Shown: positions 55,104 to 63,138 of the stretch, piece by piece
Position numbering within the stretch: position 1 is the first letter of the stretch
Layout: each line of letters begins with the position of its first letter
NCBI GenBank assembly: GCA_918797485.1
Contig: CAKKNE010000001.1
Location: forward strand, 1,612,001 to 1,676,000
DNA from: Pelagomonas calceolata
Taxonomy: Eukaryota > Sar > Pelagophyceae > Pelagomonadales > Pelagomonadaceae
Direction of reading: 5' to 3'
DNA length: 64,000 nucleotides
The notes under the pieces: generated by a model
Databases searched by the model: none
The model's input: only the letters and a program-made list of their open reading frames with translations
Told to the model about the DNA's origin: nothing
Program-made: the position numbers and the translations under genes

Positions 55104-56556
55104 CTAGAACACGACGGCGGTGGCGGCAATAGCGAGGAGGGTGGCGGCCGCGGTGGCCTTGGGGGCGGCCCCGTCGCTGAGCAGCGCGGAGGTCGGGCCC
55201 GTAACTTTTTCGATACGACCGCTCTTATCAATACAAATCTCGTGGTCGAGGCCGACAAATTCGCCGGTGATTTTCGGGCATGAGAGCCCTGTGCACACGG
55301 GGTCGACTTTCCACACGATCTTGGACAAAATATCCGCGTTCGCACTGTTCTTTCCCGTGGCAGTAAATATGTAGCAGCCAGTGAGAGCTTTCGCACCAAA
55401 ACCACCCATTGGAATTATACCGGTTTTTCCAATTCCCGAATGCAAGGGGAAAACCGTCCACGTGTGTGATGTGACGATTGCGCTGGGAGTGTTTGGCTTG
55501 ATGTGCCCATATAACTGCACGTCATCGTCGTCCTCGTCGTCGTCCCAATTCTCCTCCAAGAGGTACTTGTCGGCCCAGGCGTAGGCGTCGTCGTCGCGAT
55601 CATATACATCGATGTATTGGCTCGTCTGACGCCACGCCGGGAAGTACCCAGCAGGGTCCTCGCAATTTGGTCTGCACTGAAGGTGCGCCGGGGCCTCGTA
55701 CCGTTCCTTCCACTCACCATCCTCGTAGACACCATGCTGCAGGTTGTTGCCACTGCATATGTAACAAGATCCGTAGCTGCAGCCGTACCCCCCATCGCTC
55801 GCCAAAATGTAATGCCTGCTGTAATCTAAATCGCGGGCCTTATAATCCGTACAATCGTTACAACTGGAGCTACAATCCACCCCAATCCAAACCTCGTTAT
55901 CTTGACAGTGCCACATGTGGTAGTTCACGTCGGTGCAGCCGTCGTCCCAAGCACTCCAGCTCGTGGCTGACCACTCAGTGAACCTGCGGGCGCCCGGGGC
56001 CAGAGATCCGCCTAAAATAAATTTACGTGCCGCGCACCGCCACGTACCTTGTCGTGCCCTTGATGGAGTCGATGTTGCCATTACTGTCAAGGCATATTTC
56101 AACACCTCCGCCCAAGGGAACCCACACCCCGTTGTTGTCCTTCATTTTTATTCCCATGTCCTCGGTCCTACGCATGTCCACACCCCGCGCCACGTCCACG
56201 CCCTGAATAAGGAAGAGGTAGGACCGTGGCGCGGGCGCGCGATGCGCCCTTTCAGACCCACTTCTCTCAGACGATCGACGGGTGACGTGAAACCCCCTTC
56301 AGAAAGCTTTTTCCGCGCTGCGCGGCGCGTAGCAGGCGTCGCTGTCACTGACCTTAACTTCGGCCGCTTTTAGCTGAACCGGCACGCCCACAACCTGCGC
56401 GGGCGGCGGGCGCTGGAAGCTGGGCTCCGGACTTCAACTATCCCACTCGCTGCCCACCTTGTGTGAAATAGCGATGGAGTACTCGTTGGCGTACGTTAGC
56501 CGCTTCAAATCGCATGATGTGAGCACCAGCGCAAGTTTCAGCGCACGTTTTAGCAT
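55104..56556 (-). CDS. secreted Cys-rich protein, possibly GPI-anchored
   Basis: Four exons (minus) 56556-56458, 56394-56353, 56202-56048 and 55983-55104 keep phase and give 391 residues; inclusion of the 42-bp exon 2 (VVGVPVQLKAAEVK) rests on phase and splice signals. MLKRALKLALVLTSC is a signal peptide and the end (APKATAAATLLAIAATAVVF) a GPI-type tail. The middle is rich in Cys, Tyr, Asp and Trp (WHCQDNEVWIGVDCSSSCND, GCSYGSCYICSGN) with an acidic DDDEDDDD run. A motif EICxDxxGxIxxxxG occurs twice (GGVEICLDSNGNIDSIKG and HEICIDKSGRIEKVTG), suggesting a duplicated module. No family recognised. Base composition is noticeably less GC-rich than its neighbours. Confidence 0.62.
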
Positions 56557-56960
56557 TTTGCGCCGGCTCTTTTTTGGGATGCGCTGCCTGTGGCTTGTAG
56601 TGAAGCCTACCTCTTGACAGCGGGCAGCACTGAGAAAAAAGATGGACCGTATGTACACCGCGCTGAGAGTATGCAAGTGAAGTAAGAGATATGAAAGCTA
56701 GAGCTAGTAAGTTTAGGGACGATCCCGTTAGTCTGAGGTTTCACTGACCCGGGGAGAACACAGACTGGGAGAAACTCAGACTCGGCCAGAACTCAAACTA
56801 GGACGCTGCCGCGGCGCCGAGCTTCGCGATGGGACGCGAAGGCCCTCAAAAATCCACCCCCTACCCCGGGTTTAAACTCGGTTTAAAAAAACACACCTCA
56901 AATCCAAAAATTCAACTTAAAATGCAAAAGCGGGGATCTTGAACTCAAGTTGAAGTTTCA
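56557..56960. other. intergenic, 404 bp
   Basis: More AT-rich than average, with GGGTTTAAACTCGGTTTAAA near 56868 and CTCAGAC/CAGACT repeats near 56730-56790. No gene seen. Confidence 0.45.
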
Positions 56961-56987
56961 CTAATGTACCGCATGCGGTACATTAGT
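56960..56987. terminator. 28-bp perfect palindrome spanning the SDR stop codon
   Basis: ACTAATGTACCGCA followed by its exact reverse complement. It encodes the last residues (NVPHAVH) and stop of the minus-strand SDR gene. Its placement suggests an mRNA 3' hairpin. Confidence 0.5.
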
Positions 56988-58085
56988 CACGAACGCCTCC
57001 GACCGCCGCCACAACATTTCGGCTACTTCGCGGGGATGCGGCGGGAGGCCCTCTCTTTCCACACGGCAGTCGGCGACGAAGCGCGATTCGCCTCTCAAAG
57101 AAGCCGCGGAGAACGACGGCGACAGGCAGCAATGTAACGAGCAGTGCGCGCCCTGGCGCGGCGTCTTCTGGAAGAGGACCCAGAACGGCACGGCCAATAC
57201 ATGCGCCAGACGCACATACAAAGGTAAATGCCGCGTCACGGACGTGAACACGAAGCCGGGGTGACACGCCACGCACGCAATTTGCGGGTTTCTCGACGCA
57301 AAAGCATGAGCAAACAACACGTTCTGCAGTTTTGAGACGGCGTAGGCGTCGAAGAGCTTGTGTGTTTGTGCAGCCCCTCGAAAATCCAGCAATTTCTGTG
57401 GAATGTCCCGCATGCGAGCCGCCTTCCGATGTAATGCAGAAGACACTACCACAACTCTCGCGTCGCCCTTCAGCCGAGGCGCCAGACTAGTAGCCAGCTG
57501 GAAATGTCCTAAATGGTTCGCCGCGACCGTTTGCTCCGCGCCGTCTTTAGTAAGGTGGTAGGCGGGCATCATGACGCCCGCGTTCAGCACGAGCAAGTTG
57601 ATGTCCGTGAGGGACTCGGCGAACTTTTTCACCGATTCTCTTGACGCGAGGTCGAGCGGGACGGAACAGGGCCTTGCTATACCAGGCCCCTTGCTGGCCT
57701 CATTTATGAGCTGCGCCGTCTTCAGAGCCTGCTCCACACTACGCGCGGGCACCAAAACGTCGACGCCCCGCTCGCAGAGTAGCACGCACGTCTGGAACCC
57801 AATTCCCGCGGTGCTGCCCGTGACGAGAGCCACACCACTTGAGATTCGGTCCGTCGGTATCCTTCCTCTGACATTATGCGTGTAGGCCTCGAGTAATCCA
57901 AAAGCGGTTATCACCAAACGTGTCAGAGGGAACGCCGCGAGGACGCGCTCGAGCGCGAGGCAACATCCTATCCTCATACACGTGAGCGACCACCAGAACT
58001 GCGACAAAGGCTCTTCGGCCGTGTAGCGGAACGCGCCGCCGGCGAGCGAGTAGGCCGCCACAGCACATGTGCCGCGCAGGCTCAT
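56961..58085 (-). CDS. short-chain dehydrogenase/reductase, retinol-dehydrogenase-like
   Basis: 374 residues. N-terminal apolar region (about 10-70), then the Rossmann core: VALVTGSTAGIGFQTC (TGxxxGIG), NLLVLNAGVMMPA (NAG), VVVVSSALHR and catalytic YAVSK, followed by CVACHPGFVFTSV. Long N-terminal membrane anchoring and this motif set resemble RDH/WWOX-type SDRs that use NADP(H) on lipid substrates at the ER; substrate unknown. The last codons lie in a perfect palindrome. Confidence 0.87.
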   Translation of the reverse strand: MSLRGTCAVAAYSLAGGAFRYTAEEPLSQFWWSLTCMRIGCCLALERVLAAFPLTRLVITAFGLLEAYTHNVRGRIPTDRISSGVALVTGSTAGIGFQTCVLLCERGVDVLVPARSVEQALKTAQLINEASKGPGIARPCSVPLDLASRESVKKFAESLTDINLLVLNAGVMMPAYHLTKDGAEQTVAANHLGHFQLATSLAPRLKGDARVVVVSSALHRKAARMRDIPQKLLDFRGAAQTHKLFDAYAVSKLQNVLFAHAFASRNPQIACVACHPGFVFTSVTRHLPLYVRLAHVLAVPFWVLFQKTPRQGAHCSLHCCLSPSFSAASLRGESRFVADCRVEREGLPPHPREVAEMLWRRSEAFVTNVPHAVH

Positions 58086-58367
58086 GGTGCTGATGTGCAG
58101 GAGCTTTGAGGCGCGGCGACGGCGTCACGCGTCTTTTCGAGCTCTGCTGTTGTCTTTATTTCGAGCTATGCTGCCCTTGCACGAATTGGATGCGCTAGGA
58201 AGTGCCTCGGTGCGCGTTTGGCAGCTGGTGCTGCCGGAGAGCGCCATCTTGTTTCACGGTGCTGCTGAGCGTGCGAGCATACACGCGCAACGCTCGCCGA
58301 CGCGTTGATATAGATCACTGCCACCAGAGCGCGGGCGCAGAGGTGCGCTCGCGACGCCTGCGCACAA

Positions 58368-59006
58368 ATGAGAGCTCTCCTCCGGCTGCTGGCACTCTGC
58401 TTGCTTTCTACTGGCGCGCGGGCGTTCGTTTGGCCGCATGCCTCGACAAGGGGCGGGCGCGGTCGGTCCGCGTCGGCCGCGTCGGCCTCGGCGCCCAGCG
58501 AAGACGAAGAGGGTCTCATGGTGACGATCGCGAAGGTGCGGCGGCCGCTCGGAGTGATTCTCGAGGAGCGCGAGGGCGGCAGCGGCGTCGAGGTGCTGGA
58601 CATTGACCCGCGCGGAAACGCCGCCGGCGAGGATGTCTTGGTCGGCGACCGCGTGCTCATGATCGACGCCCAGCAATGCGGCGATGAGGGCTTCGACGCC
58701 GTCGCGGGCCGGATCGGCGCTTCGGCGGGGGACCGCGTCGAATTGACGCTGGGTCGGAGGATCGGCACTGTGCGCATCATTTGGCCCAATGGGGCGCAAT
58801 CAGGCGCGTTACCGGGCGAGCCGCTCCAGGAGCTCGCCCTGAAAGCAAGGTACCCGGTAAAGTACGCCTGTACGTCCGGGTCGTGCGGAACCTGCGAGCA
58901 CAGGTTGAGAACGCCGGGCGACGATATTCGGTATACGCGCCTATGCGTCGCGCGGGTGCCGAAGGGCAAGGAGGTCGCCCAGGTCCTGCCGGGGGACCGG
59001 TTCTAG
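58368..59006 (+). CDS. plastid-targeted PDZ - 2Fe-2S ferredoxin fusion
   Basis: 212 residues. MRALLRLLALCLLSTGARAFVWP is a signal peptide with the heterokont A-x-A-F plastid site. Residues about 45-125 form a PDZ domain (RRPLGVILEEREGGSGVEVLDIDPRG, LVGDRVLMIDAQQ). The C-terminal half is a 2Fe-2S ferredoxin with CTSGSCGTC and a fourth Cys in RLCVARVPKG. Plant-type ferredoxins carry electrons in the stroma; the PDZ part would bind a partner's C-terminus. The gene is divergent from the SDR. Confidence 0.83.
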   Translation: MRALLRLLALCLLSTGARAFVWPHASTRGGRGRSASAASASAPSEDEEGLMVTIAKVRRPLGVILEEREGGSGVEVLDIDPRGNAAGEDVLVGDRVLMIDAQQCGDEGFDAVAGRIGASAGDRVELTLGRRIGTVRIIWPNGAQSGALPGEPLQELALKARYPVKYACTSGSCGTCEHRLRTPGDDIRYTRLCVARVPKGKEVAQVLPGDRF

Positions 59007-59029
59007 TGTAGTAACTGTGTTTAACAAAC

Positions 59030-60004
59030 TTACAGCACATCGTCCAGCACTAGGCCCAGGGGCACCGCGCCCCACCAGTCCGGCGGCGGGCAGGAGACGT
59101 CCACCACGCCCGGGACGCGTAGGGTCTGAGCGTGGAGCATTATGCCCTTGTGCGAGGGGCTCTCGATGACCCGCTTCTTTGGTGGGGATACCTCTCCCAC
59201 CAACGGAAAGCCGAGCGCGGCGCAGTGCTTGCGCACCTGGTGCTTCCGGCCCGTCCTGGCCTTGCAGCGGAGCAGGGCGAAGTCCGCCGTTTGCGCGAGG
59301 GGCTCGACCTCGGTCTCGGCGGGCTTGGCCTGGATCGGCTCGTCAATAATAGTCGGGCCGGTCAGGCTCGCGCCGTCCTGTACGACGCCCACGGCCAGGT
59401 AGGTCTTTTCTACGCGTCGCGCGGCGAACGCCCTCACCAGTAAAGCGTGCGCGCGGCGCGTCTTCGCGAGAACCATGCATCCGGACACGTCCCGGTCCAA
59501 CCGATGCACCACGCCCCGCGCAAGCGGACCGCCCAGGTCGGACAGCTCGACGCCGTAGGCGTGCTCGACGGCGTCTGGCAGCGTCGCGACGCCCTTGGTC
59601 GTGCCTTCGGTCATCGATAAAACTCCATTCGGCTTGGAGACGGCGACCAAATGGTCGTCCTCGTGGAGACGCGTGAGACCGGCTGCGGCCTTCGAAACCA
59701 CGGCCCGCTTCGTCGGCTTGCGGTAGGCTGCGCGTTTCTTGGAGAACGTGGCCCCTCGCTCGAGCACGCCGTCCGCGTCCTCGCCGAGGCCCGCGTCCAA
59801 GAGAGTCGCGGCGACGAGCGAGTAGGTCACGACGTCGGGAGTCGCGCCGGCGCCGGTTTCCATCGATTCAAGTCGGGCCAGCGCATCTGTCGCGTCTAAG
59901 CCGTTCAGAAGAGCGTCGTGAAACTGGACGACCGCTGGCCTTCCCTTCAACGCGCTCAACGCGCTCGCACTGCTGGTGAAGGCTGCCAAGAGCAGGCACC
60001 ACAT
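59030..60004 (-). CDS. RluA-family pseudouridine synthase with PPR-like N-terminal segment
   Basis: 324 residues from MWCLLLAAFTSSASAL, a signal-like start; 12 further codons lie upstream in frame. A PPR-like helical pair (ATPDVVTYSLVAATLLDAGLG) comes first. The RluA catalytic domain has VVHRLDRDVSGCMVLAKT with the catalytic Asp, VEKTYLAVG and ARTGRKHQVRKHCAALGFPLVG. It isomerises uridines in organellar or cytosolic RNA. Signal-like start suggests plastid. The divergent neighbour is ribosomal protein bL21m, with element copy G between them. Confidence 0.85.
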   Translation of the reverse strand: MWCLLLAAFTSSASALSALKGRPAVVQFHDALLNGLDATDALARLESMETGAGATPDVVTYSLVAATLLDAGLGEDADGVLERGATFSKKRAAYRKPTKRAVVSKAAAGLTRLHEDDHLVAVSKPNGVLSMTEGTTKGVATLPDAVEHAYGVELSDLGGPLARGVVHRLDRDVSGCMVLAKTRRAHALLVRAFAARRVEKTYLAVGVVQDGASLTGPTIIDEPIQAKPAETEVEPLAQTADFALLRCKARTGRKHQVRKHCAALGFPLVGEVSPPKKRVIESPSHKGIMLHAQTLRVPGVVDVSCPPPDWWGAVPLGLVLDDVL

Positions 60005-60309
60005 TTTCTCATTCACCCGACGAGAGCCTTCAGAGCTCAAGGCAGTCGTTTGTCAGAGACTTAGATAGCCTATGCTGAGCGCACAGCGCCATTCATGCGG
60101 GCATCAGGCCATACAAGCCGTGAGCCCGATCGGCACAGTAGGGGCGTGCTAGTGTCTTACTGAACGCTAGCTCGGCTGGGCTGCTTGCGGCGTAAGCTCT
60201 CAAACAGCTCACTCGCGCCACCGCTGCGACATCATTCGTCAAAAGTCGGCCAACCGCTTGGGCTGCACAACTCTCGCTGGACAATTTCGCCCGAGAGCCG
60301 CGAATCAGC
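60005..60309. other. bidirectional promoter region (RluA / bL21m)
   Basis: 305 bp with element copy G near the centre. Nothing else recognised. Confidence 0.5.
60148..60171 (+). promoter_or_regulatory. recurrent 24-bp upstream element, copy G
   Basis: GCTAGTGTCTTAC then TGAACGCTAGC, 139 bp from the bL21m ATG and 144 bp from the RluA ATG on the other side. Confidence 0.62.
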
Positions 60310-60792
60310 ATGATTGCAGCCCTGAGTCGCACGGCCGCACGCGCAACAGCGCCGCGCTGCGCCGCCGCACACATTACCGCATGGCGCGCCTCCTCCACGG
60401 CTGCGACAAAGGTCCTGCACCGCGACCCCGAAACGCCCGCGCCCGCGTCGGGCGGCGACCGCTTCGCAATTGTCCGCCTGGGCGGCACGCAGTACAAAAT
60501 TACGAAAGACGACGTTATCGTCGCGGAGAAGCTCGACGTCCAGGTCGGCGCGGACTTGGTCATAGACGAGGTCCTGCTCGTCGGCAGCGAGGCGGCGACG
60601 GTCGTCGGGCGGCCGACGGTGCCGCGCGCGACGGTGACCTGCGCCGTCGAGGAGCAGACGCGCGACGCCAAGGTCGTCGTCTTTAAGAAGCGACGGCGCC
60701 AGAATTCGCGGCGGCGCAACGGGCATAGGAGACACGTGACGCTGCTGCGCGTTTTAGACATCGACGCTGGGGACGGTTCAGACGTAGTTTAA
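60310..60792 (+). CDS. MRPL21: organellar ribosomal protein bL21 (probably mitochondrial)
   Basis: 160 residues. Arg/Ala-rich, acid-free start (MIAALSRTAARATAPRC) typical of mitochondrial presequences. The bL21 body reads FAIVRLGGTQYKITKDDVIV, VLLVGSEAATVVGRP, ATVTCAVEEQTRDAKVVVFK and KKRRRQNSRRRNGHRRHVTLLRV. It binds 23S-type rRNA in the large subunit. The stop overlaps the convergent TTL-like gene by 4 bp. A plastid destination is possible but lacks a signal peptide. Confidence 0.88.
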   Translation: MIAALSRTAARATAPRCAAAHITAWRASSTAATKVLHRDPETPAPASGGDRFAIVRLGGTQYKITKDDVIVAEKLDVQVGADLVIDEVLLVGSEAATVVGRPTVPRATVTCAVEEQTRDAKVVVFKKRRRQNSRRRNGHRRHVTLLRVLDIDAGDGSDVV

Positions 60793-62711
60793 ACAACATA
60801 GTTAGGGTACTCCCCGTCGCCCCCCAGCAGCCCGGCCGTCCTATCTAGTTTCCGCAGGAACGTCCAGTGCTTCTTTGCGAGTGGCGACGCGGTCCTCTCG
60901 TGTAACGCCCGCAGCCCCGCGTCCTTCTCTAAGGTTGATCTAGGCCCGCACTCCTGACCACAATCGTAGGGCGGCCAGACCCGGTACCATCCGCTATTCA
61001 CATGAGCGGTCGCATGCGCCGATCGCATTAACACGGATTTCTCCCACTCAGTACATCCTTCGCTCTCACAGAAGTCATTTAACCGCTCCTCCAGGATCTT
61101 TTGGTACTTGTGAGAGTTGGGAAACTCGTCCACCCCACTCATCTGGAGCCAGGCCTCCGTGTAGCCCTCGTCGACGTGAAACGAGGAACCGCCGTCGTCG
61201 ACACCCAATTGGAACAGCCCATTCGTGTTGATCTCCTCGAGCGTCCACGTTTTTGCGTCGGCGTCGTAGATGACGTCCGGCGAGACGAGAGCCACCCGGT
61301 GGTACTTCCTCGAGAGGTCCCCGTCGAACTCGCCATAAATACGAGCTTCGTGCTTATGTAGAGCGGGCTTTGCGAGTAGTAGAGGCCGCATGATCAACGC
61401 TTCTAACTCAGGCCACAAGCGTTCCTGCCACTCGCGCCAAGCTTCCTCGCCTCCTAACAGATCATTGTCGTCAAGCCTCAAATTCTCGAAGAAGCTCCTG
61501 CCCCCAACCTTGCCGTGGACGTCGGGCCGCGTCACGCCCGGGTACTGGTAGGGGTACATATGTCGAGCGTTGATCTTCTTCACACAAACTTCTGCCGCCA
61601 TTAATTGGACGTGCATGCACTTCTCGTTTACTGTTGAGGCATTGGCGGGAAAGTCCCACGCCGTATAGTCCACTACGCTTATTTTGGGGAAGGCCACGTC
61701 GAGCATGAAGACTGTTAAAGGTTCCAGCGACGTGATGAGGACCCAAACTCGCAAATCGAACTTCCGCTTATCCAAGCGAGCGGGCCTTGCTACGTATTGC
61801 TGGAGCGTGAACTCGCCCGGTTGCTTCGTGCGGTAATGTGGTAGCTTTTCTTCGACGGGCACCTCCTTGGACAGCCACGAAGCTAGGGTATCTAGTGATG
61901 CAGCATCACTCTCCCGTAGGACAGCGAGGTGCATGCCTAGAGATAAATACCTTCTCTGAGGTTTCACGATCCACGCCGACGGCGTGTCCACGATATCAAA
62001 AAACGCCTGGGCGCCGCCTTCCACCGCTAGTTGCGGTCCTACATCGGTCATCTTGTGCACCGCATTGATAGCGGGCCTCGTGAAACTGCAAATTTTTTGT
62101 TTCTCGCCATCAGTTATAGGTAGGGAAGCTACCTGTTGAGCACAGTTGGACCATAATCTCGCGAAGGCCTCCTTATCCCCAAAAACTTCTTTGAGGCCCG
62201 GTATTGATGTTATCAAGGCACCTTCGGGAGCCACTAAATAGTTCTTTTCGTAGTCGGGCTTGAACTGCAGGCCCACATAGACGTTCCAGTCCATGTACTT
62301 CGTCTGGAGCAGTCCCAACTTTTTTAGCATTGGAGCCACAAAGTTCTCCAGGTCCTTGCGCGGTCCTACTCTGAATCTCCGCCACTTGTTGACAGGTTTT
62401 TGTATTGTATTTTTGACGTATCGTCCCTGGCGATTGAAGGGCCAGCAATGTGCGGCCTTGAGTTCATTTGTTGGTGAGGCGGTGGGCGCGGGCGTCCGCT
62501 TCTTCTTCTTGTGTCTTCTATGATGTTTCTTGGTGTGGTTCTTCCTGCCCGTGTGCGTGTGCGGCTTCTCCGGCGTCGGCGCCGGCGTCGGCTCCTGGCT
62601 GAGCAAGTGGGTGATCATAAAAACCCAGGCCAGCACGAGGGCCAGCGCGAGCGCCGACACGCAGCGCGTGCTCACGCCGCGGCGCTTGCGCCTGTTCATA
62701 TGTCGTGGCAT
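60789..62711 (-). CDS. membrane-anchored TTL-like ligase domain protein
   Basis: 640 residues. Type II anchor near the start (RRKRRGVSTRC, then VSALALALVLAWVFMITHLL), a Pro/Thr/His/Lys stalk (THTGRKNHTKKHHRRHKKKK), then a tubulin-tyrosine-ligase-like ATP-grasp domain: AWIVKPQRRYLSLG, LQQYVARPARLDKRKFDLRVWVLITSLEPL, and WTLEEINTNGLFQLG supplying the metal-binding E-x-N. TTL enzymes add Tyr, Glu or Gly to protein C-termini. Here the catalytic part would lie in the secretory lumen, so tubulin is an unlikely substrate. Element copy H lies 248 bp upstream. Confidence 0.82.
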   Translation of the reverse strand: MPRHMNRRKRRGVSTRCVSALALALVLAWVFMITHLLSQEPTPAPTPEKPHTHTGRKNHTKKHHRRHKKKKRTPAPTASPTNELKAAHCWPFNRQGRYVKNTIQKPVNKWRRFRVGPRKDLENFVAPMLKKLGLLQTKYMDWNVYVGLQFKPDYEKNYLVAPEGALITSIPGLKEVFGDKEAFARLWSNCAQQVASLPITDGEKQKICSFTRPAINAVHKMTDVGPQLAVEGGAQAFFDIVDTPSAWIVKPQRRYLSLGMHLAVLRESDAASLDTLASWLSKEVPVEEKLPHYRTKQPGEFTLQQYVARPARLDKRKFDLRVWVLITSLEPLTVFMLDVAFPKISVVDYTAWDFPANASTVNEKCMHVQLMAAEVCVKKINARHMYPYQYPGVTRPDVHGKVGGRSFFENLRLDDNDLLGGEEAWREWQERLWPELEALIMRPLLLAKPALHKHEARIYGEFDGDLSRKYHRVALVSPDVIYDADAKTWTLEEINTNGLFQLGVDDGGSSFHVDEGYTEAWLQMSGVDEFPNSHKYQKILEERLNDFCESEGCTEWEKSVLMRSAHATAHVNSGWYRVWPPYDCGQECGPRSTLEKDAGLRALHERTASPLAKKHWTFLRKLDRTAGLLGGDGEYPNYVV

Positions 62712-63138
62712 TGTGTGTTAGCTCGCTCAGTGCTAGCTCTGCTTGCCTGGCTTCCGTGGCCTACGTCTTAGACGAGAGCGGCGAGCCGCAGGAGACTGTT
62801 CATACTACCTCGGCCGAACGCTGCCCATGTGCCGTGCTGCCATGCGGTACGGTCGCAGAAGTGCGCCTCGGTTGCGGGTTAGCTCGCTCGTACCTCCGCG
62901 CGCCTCAATCTCACCGCGCGGGCAGCCTAAACGCATGCAATTTGCTCTGCTTTTTTTGGCTAGTGTCTTACTGGCCGCTAGCGCGTAAACGCGGGAGCCC
63001 TGGAAGCCGCTCGACTCTGAGCTATGTCACGGCTTTTGCCGCCGACATGGACCTCCTGGGGAGCAGCGCTCGAGCCCCGACGCCGTGGCGGCGGCGCCGG
63101 AGGTCGACGCGCCCCAGCGAAAAACTACACGTGCCCAC
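62712..63138. other. intergenic, 427 bp
   Basis: Promoter side of the TTL-like gene and 3' side of the Tudor gene. Contains element copy H. No gene seen. Confidence 0.5.
62959..62982 (+). promoter_or_regulatory. recurrent 24-bp upstream element, copy H
   Basis: GCTAGTGTCTTAC then TGGCCGCTAGC, identical to copy B, 248 bp upstream of the TTL-like start at 62711 and in opposite orientation to that gene. Confidence 0.6.
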
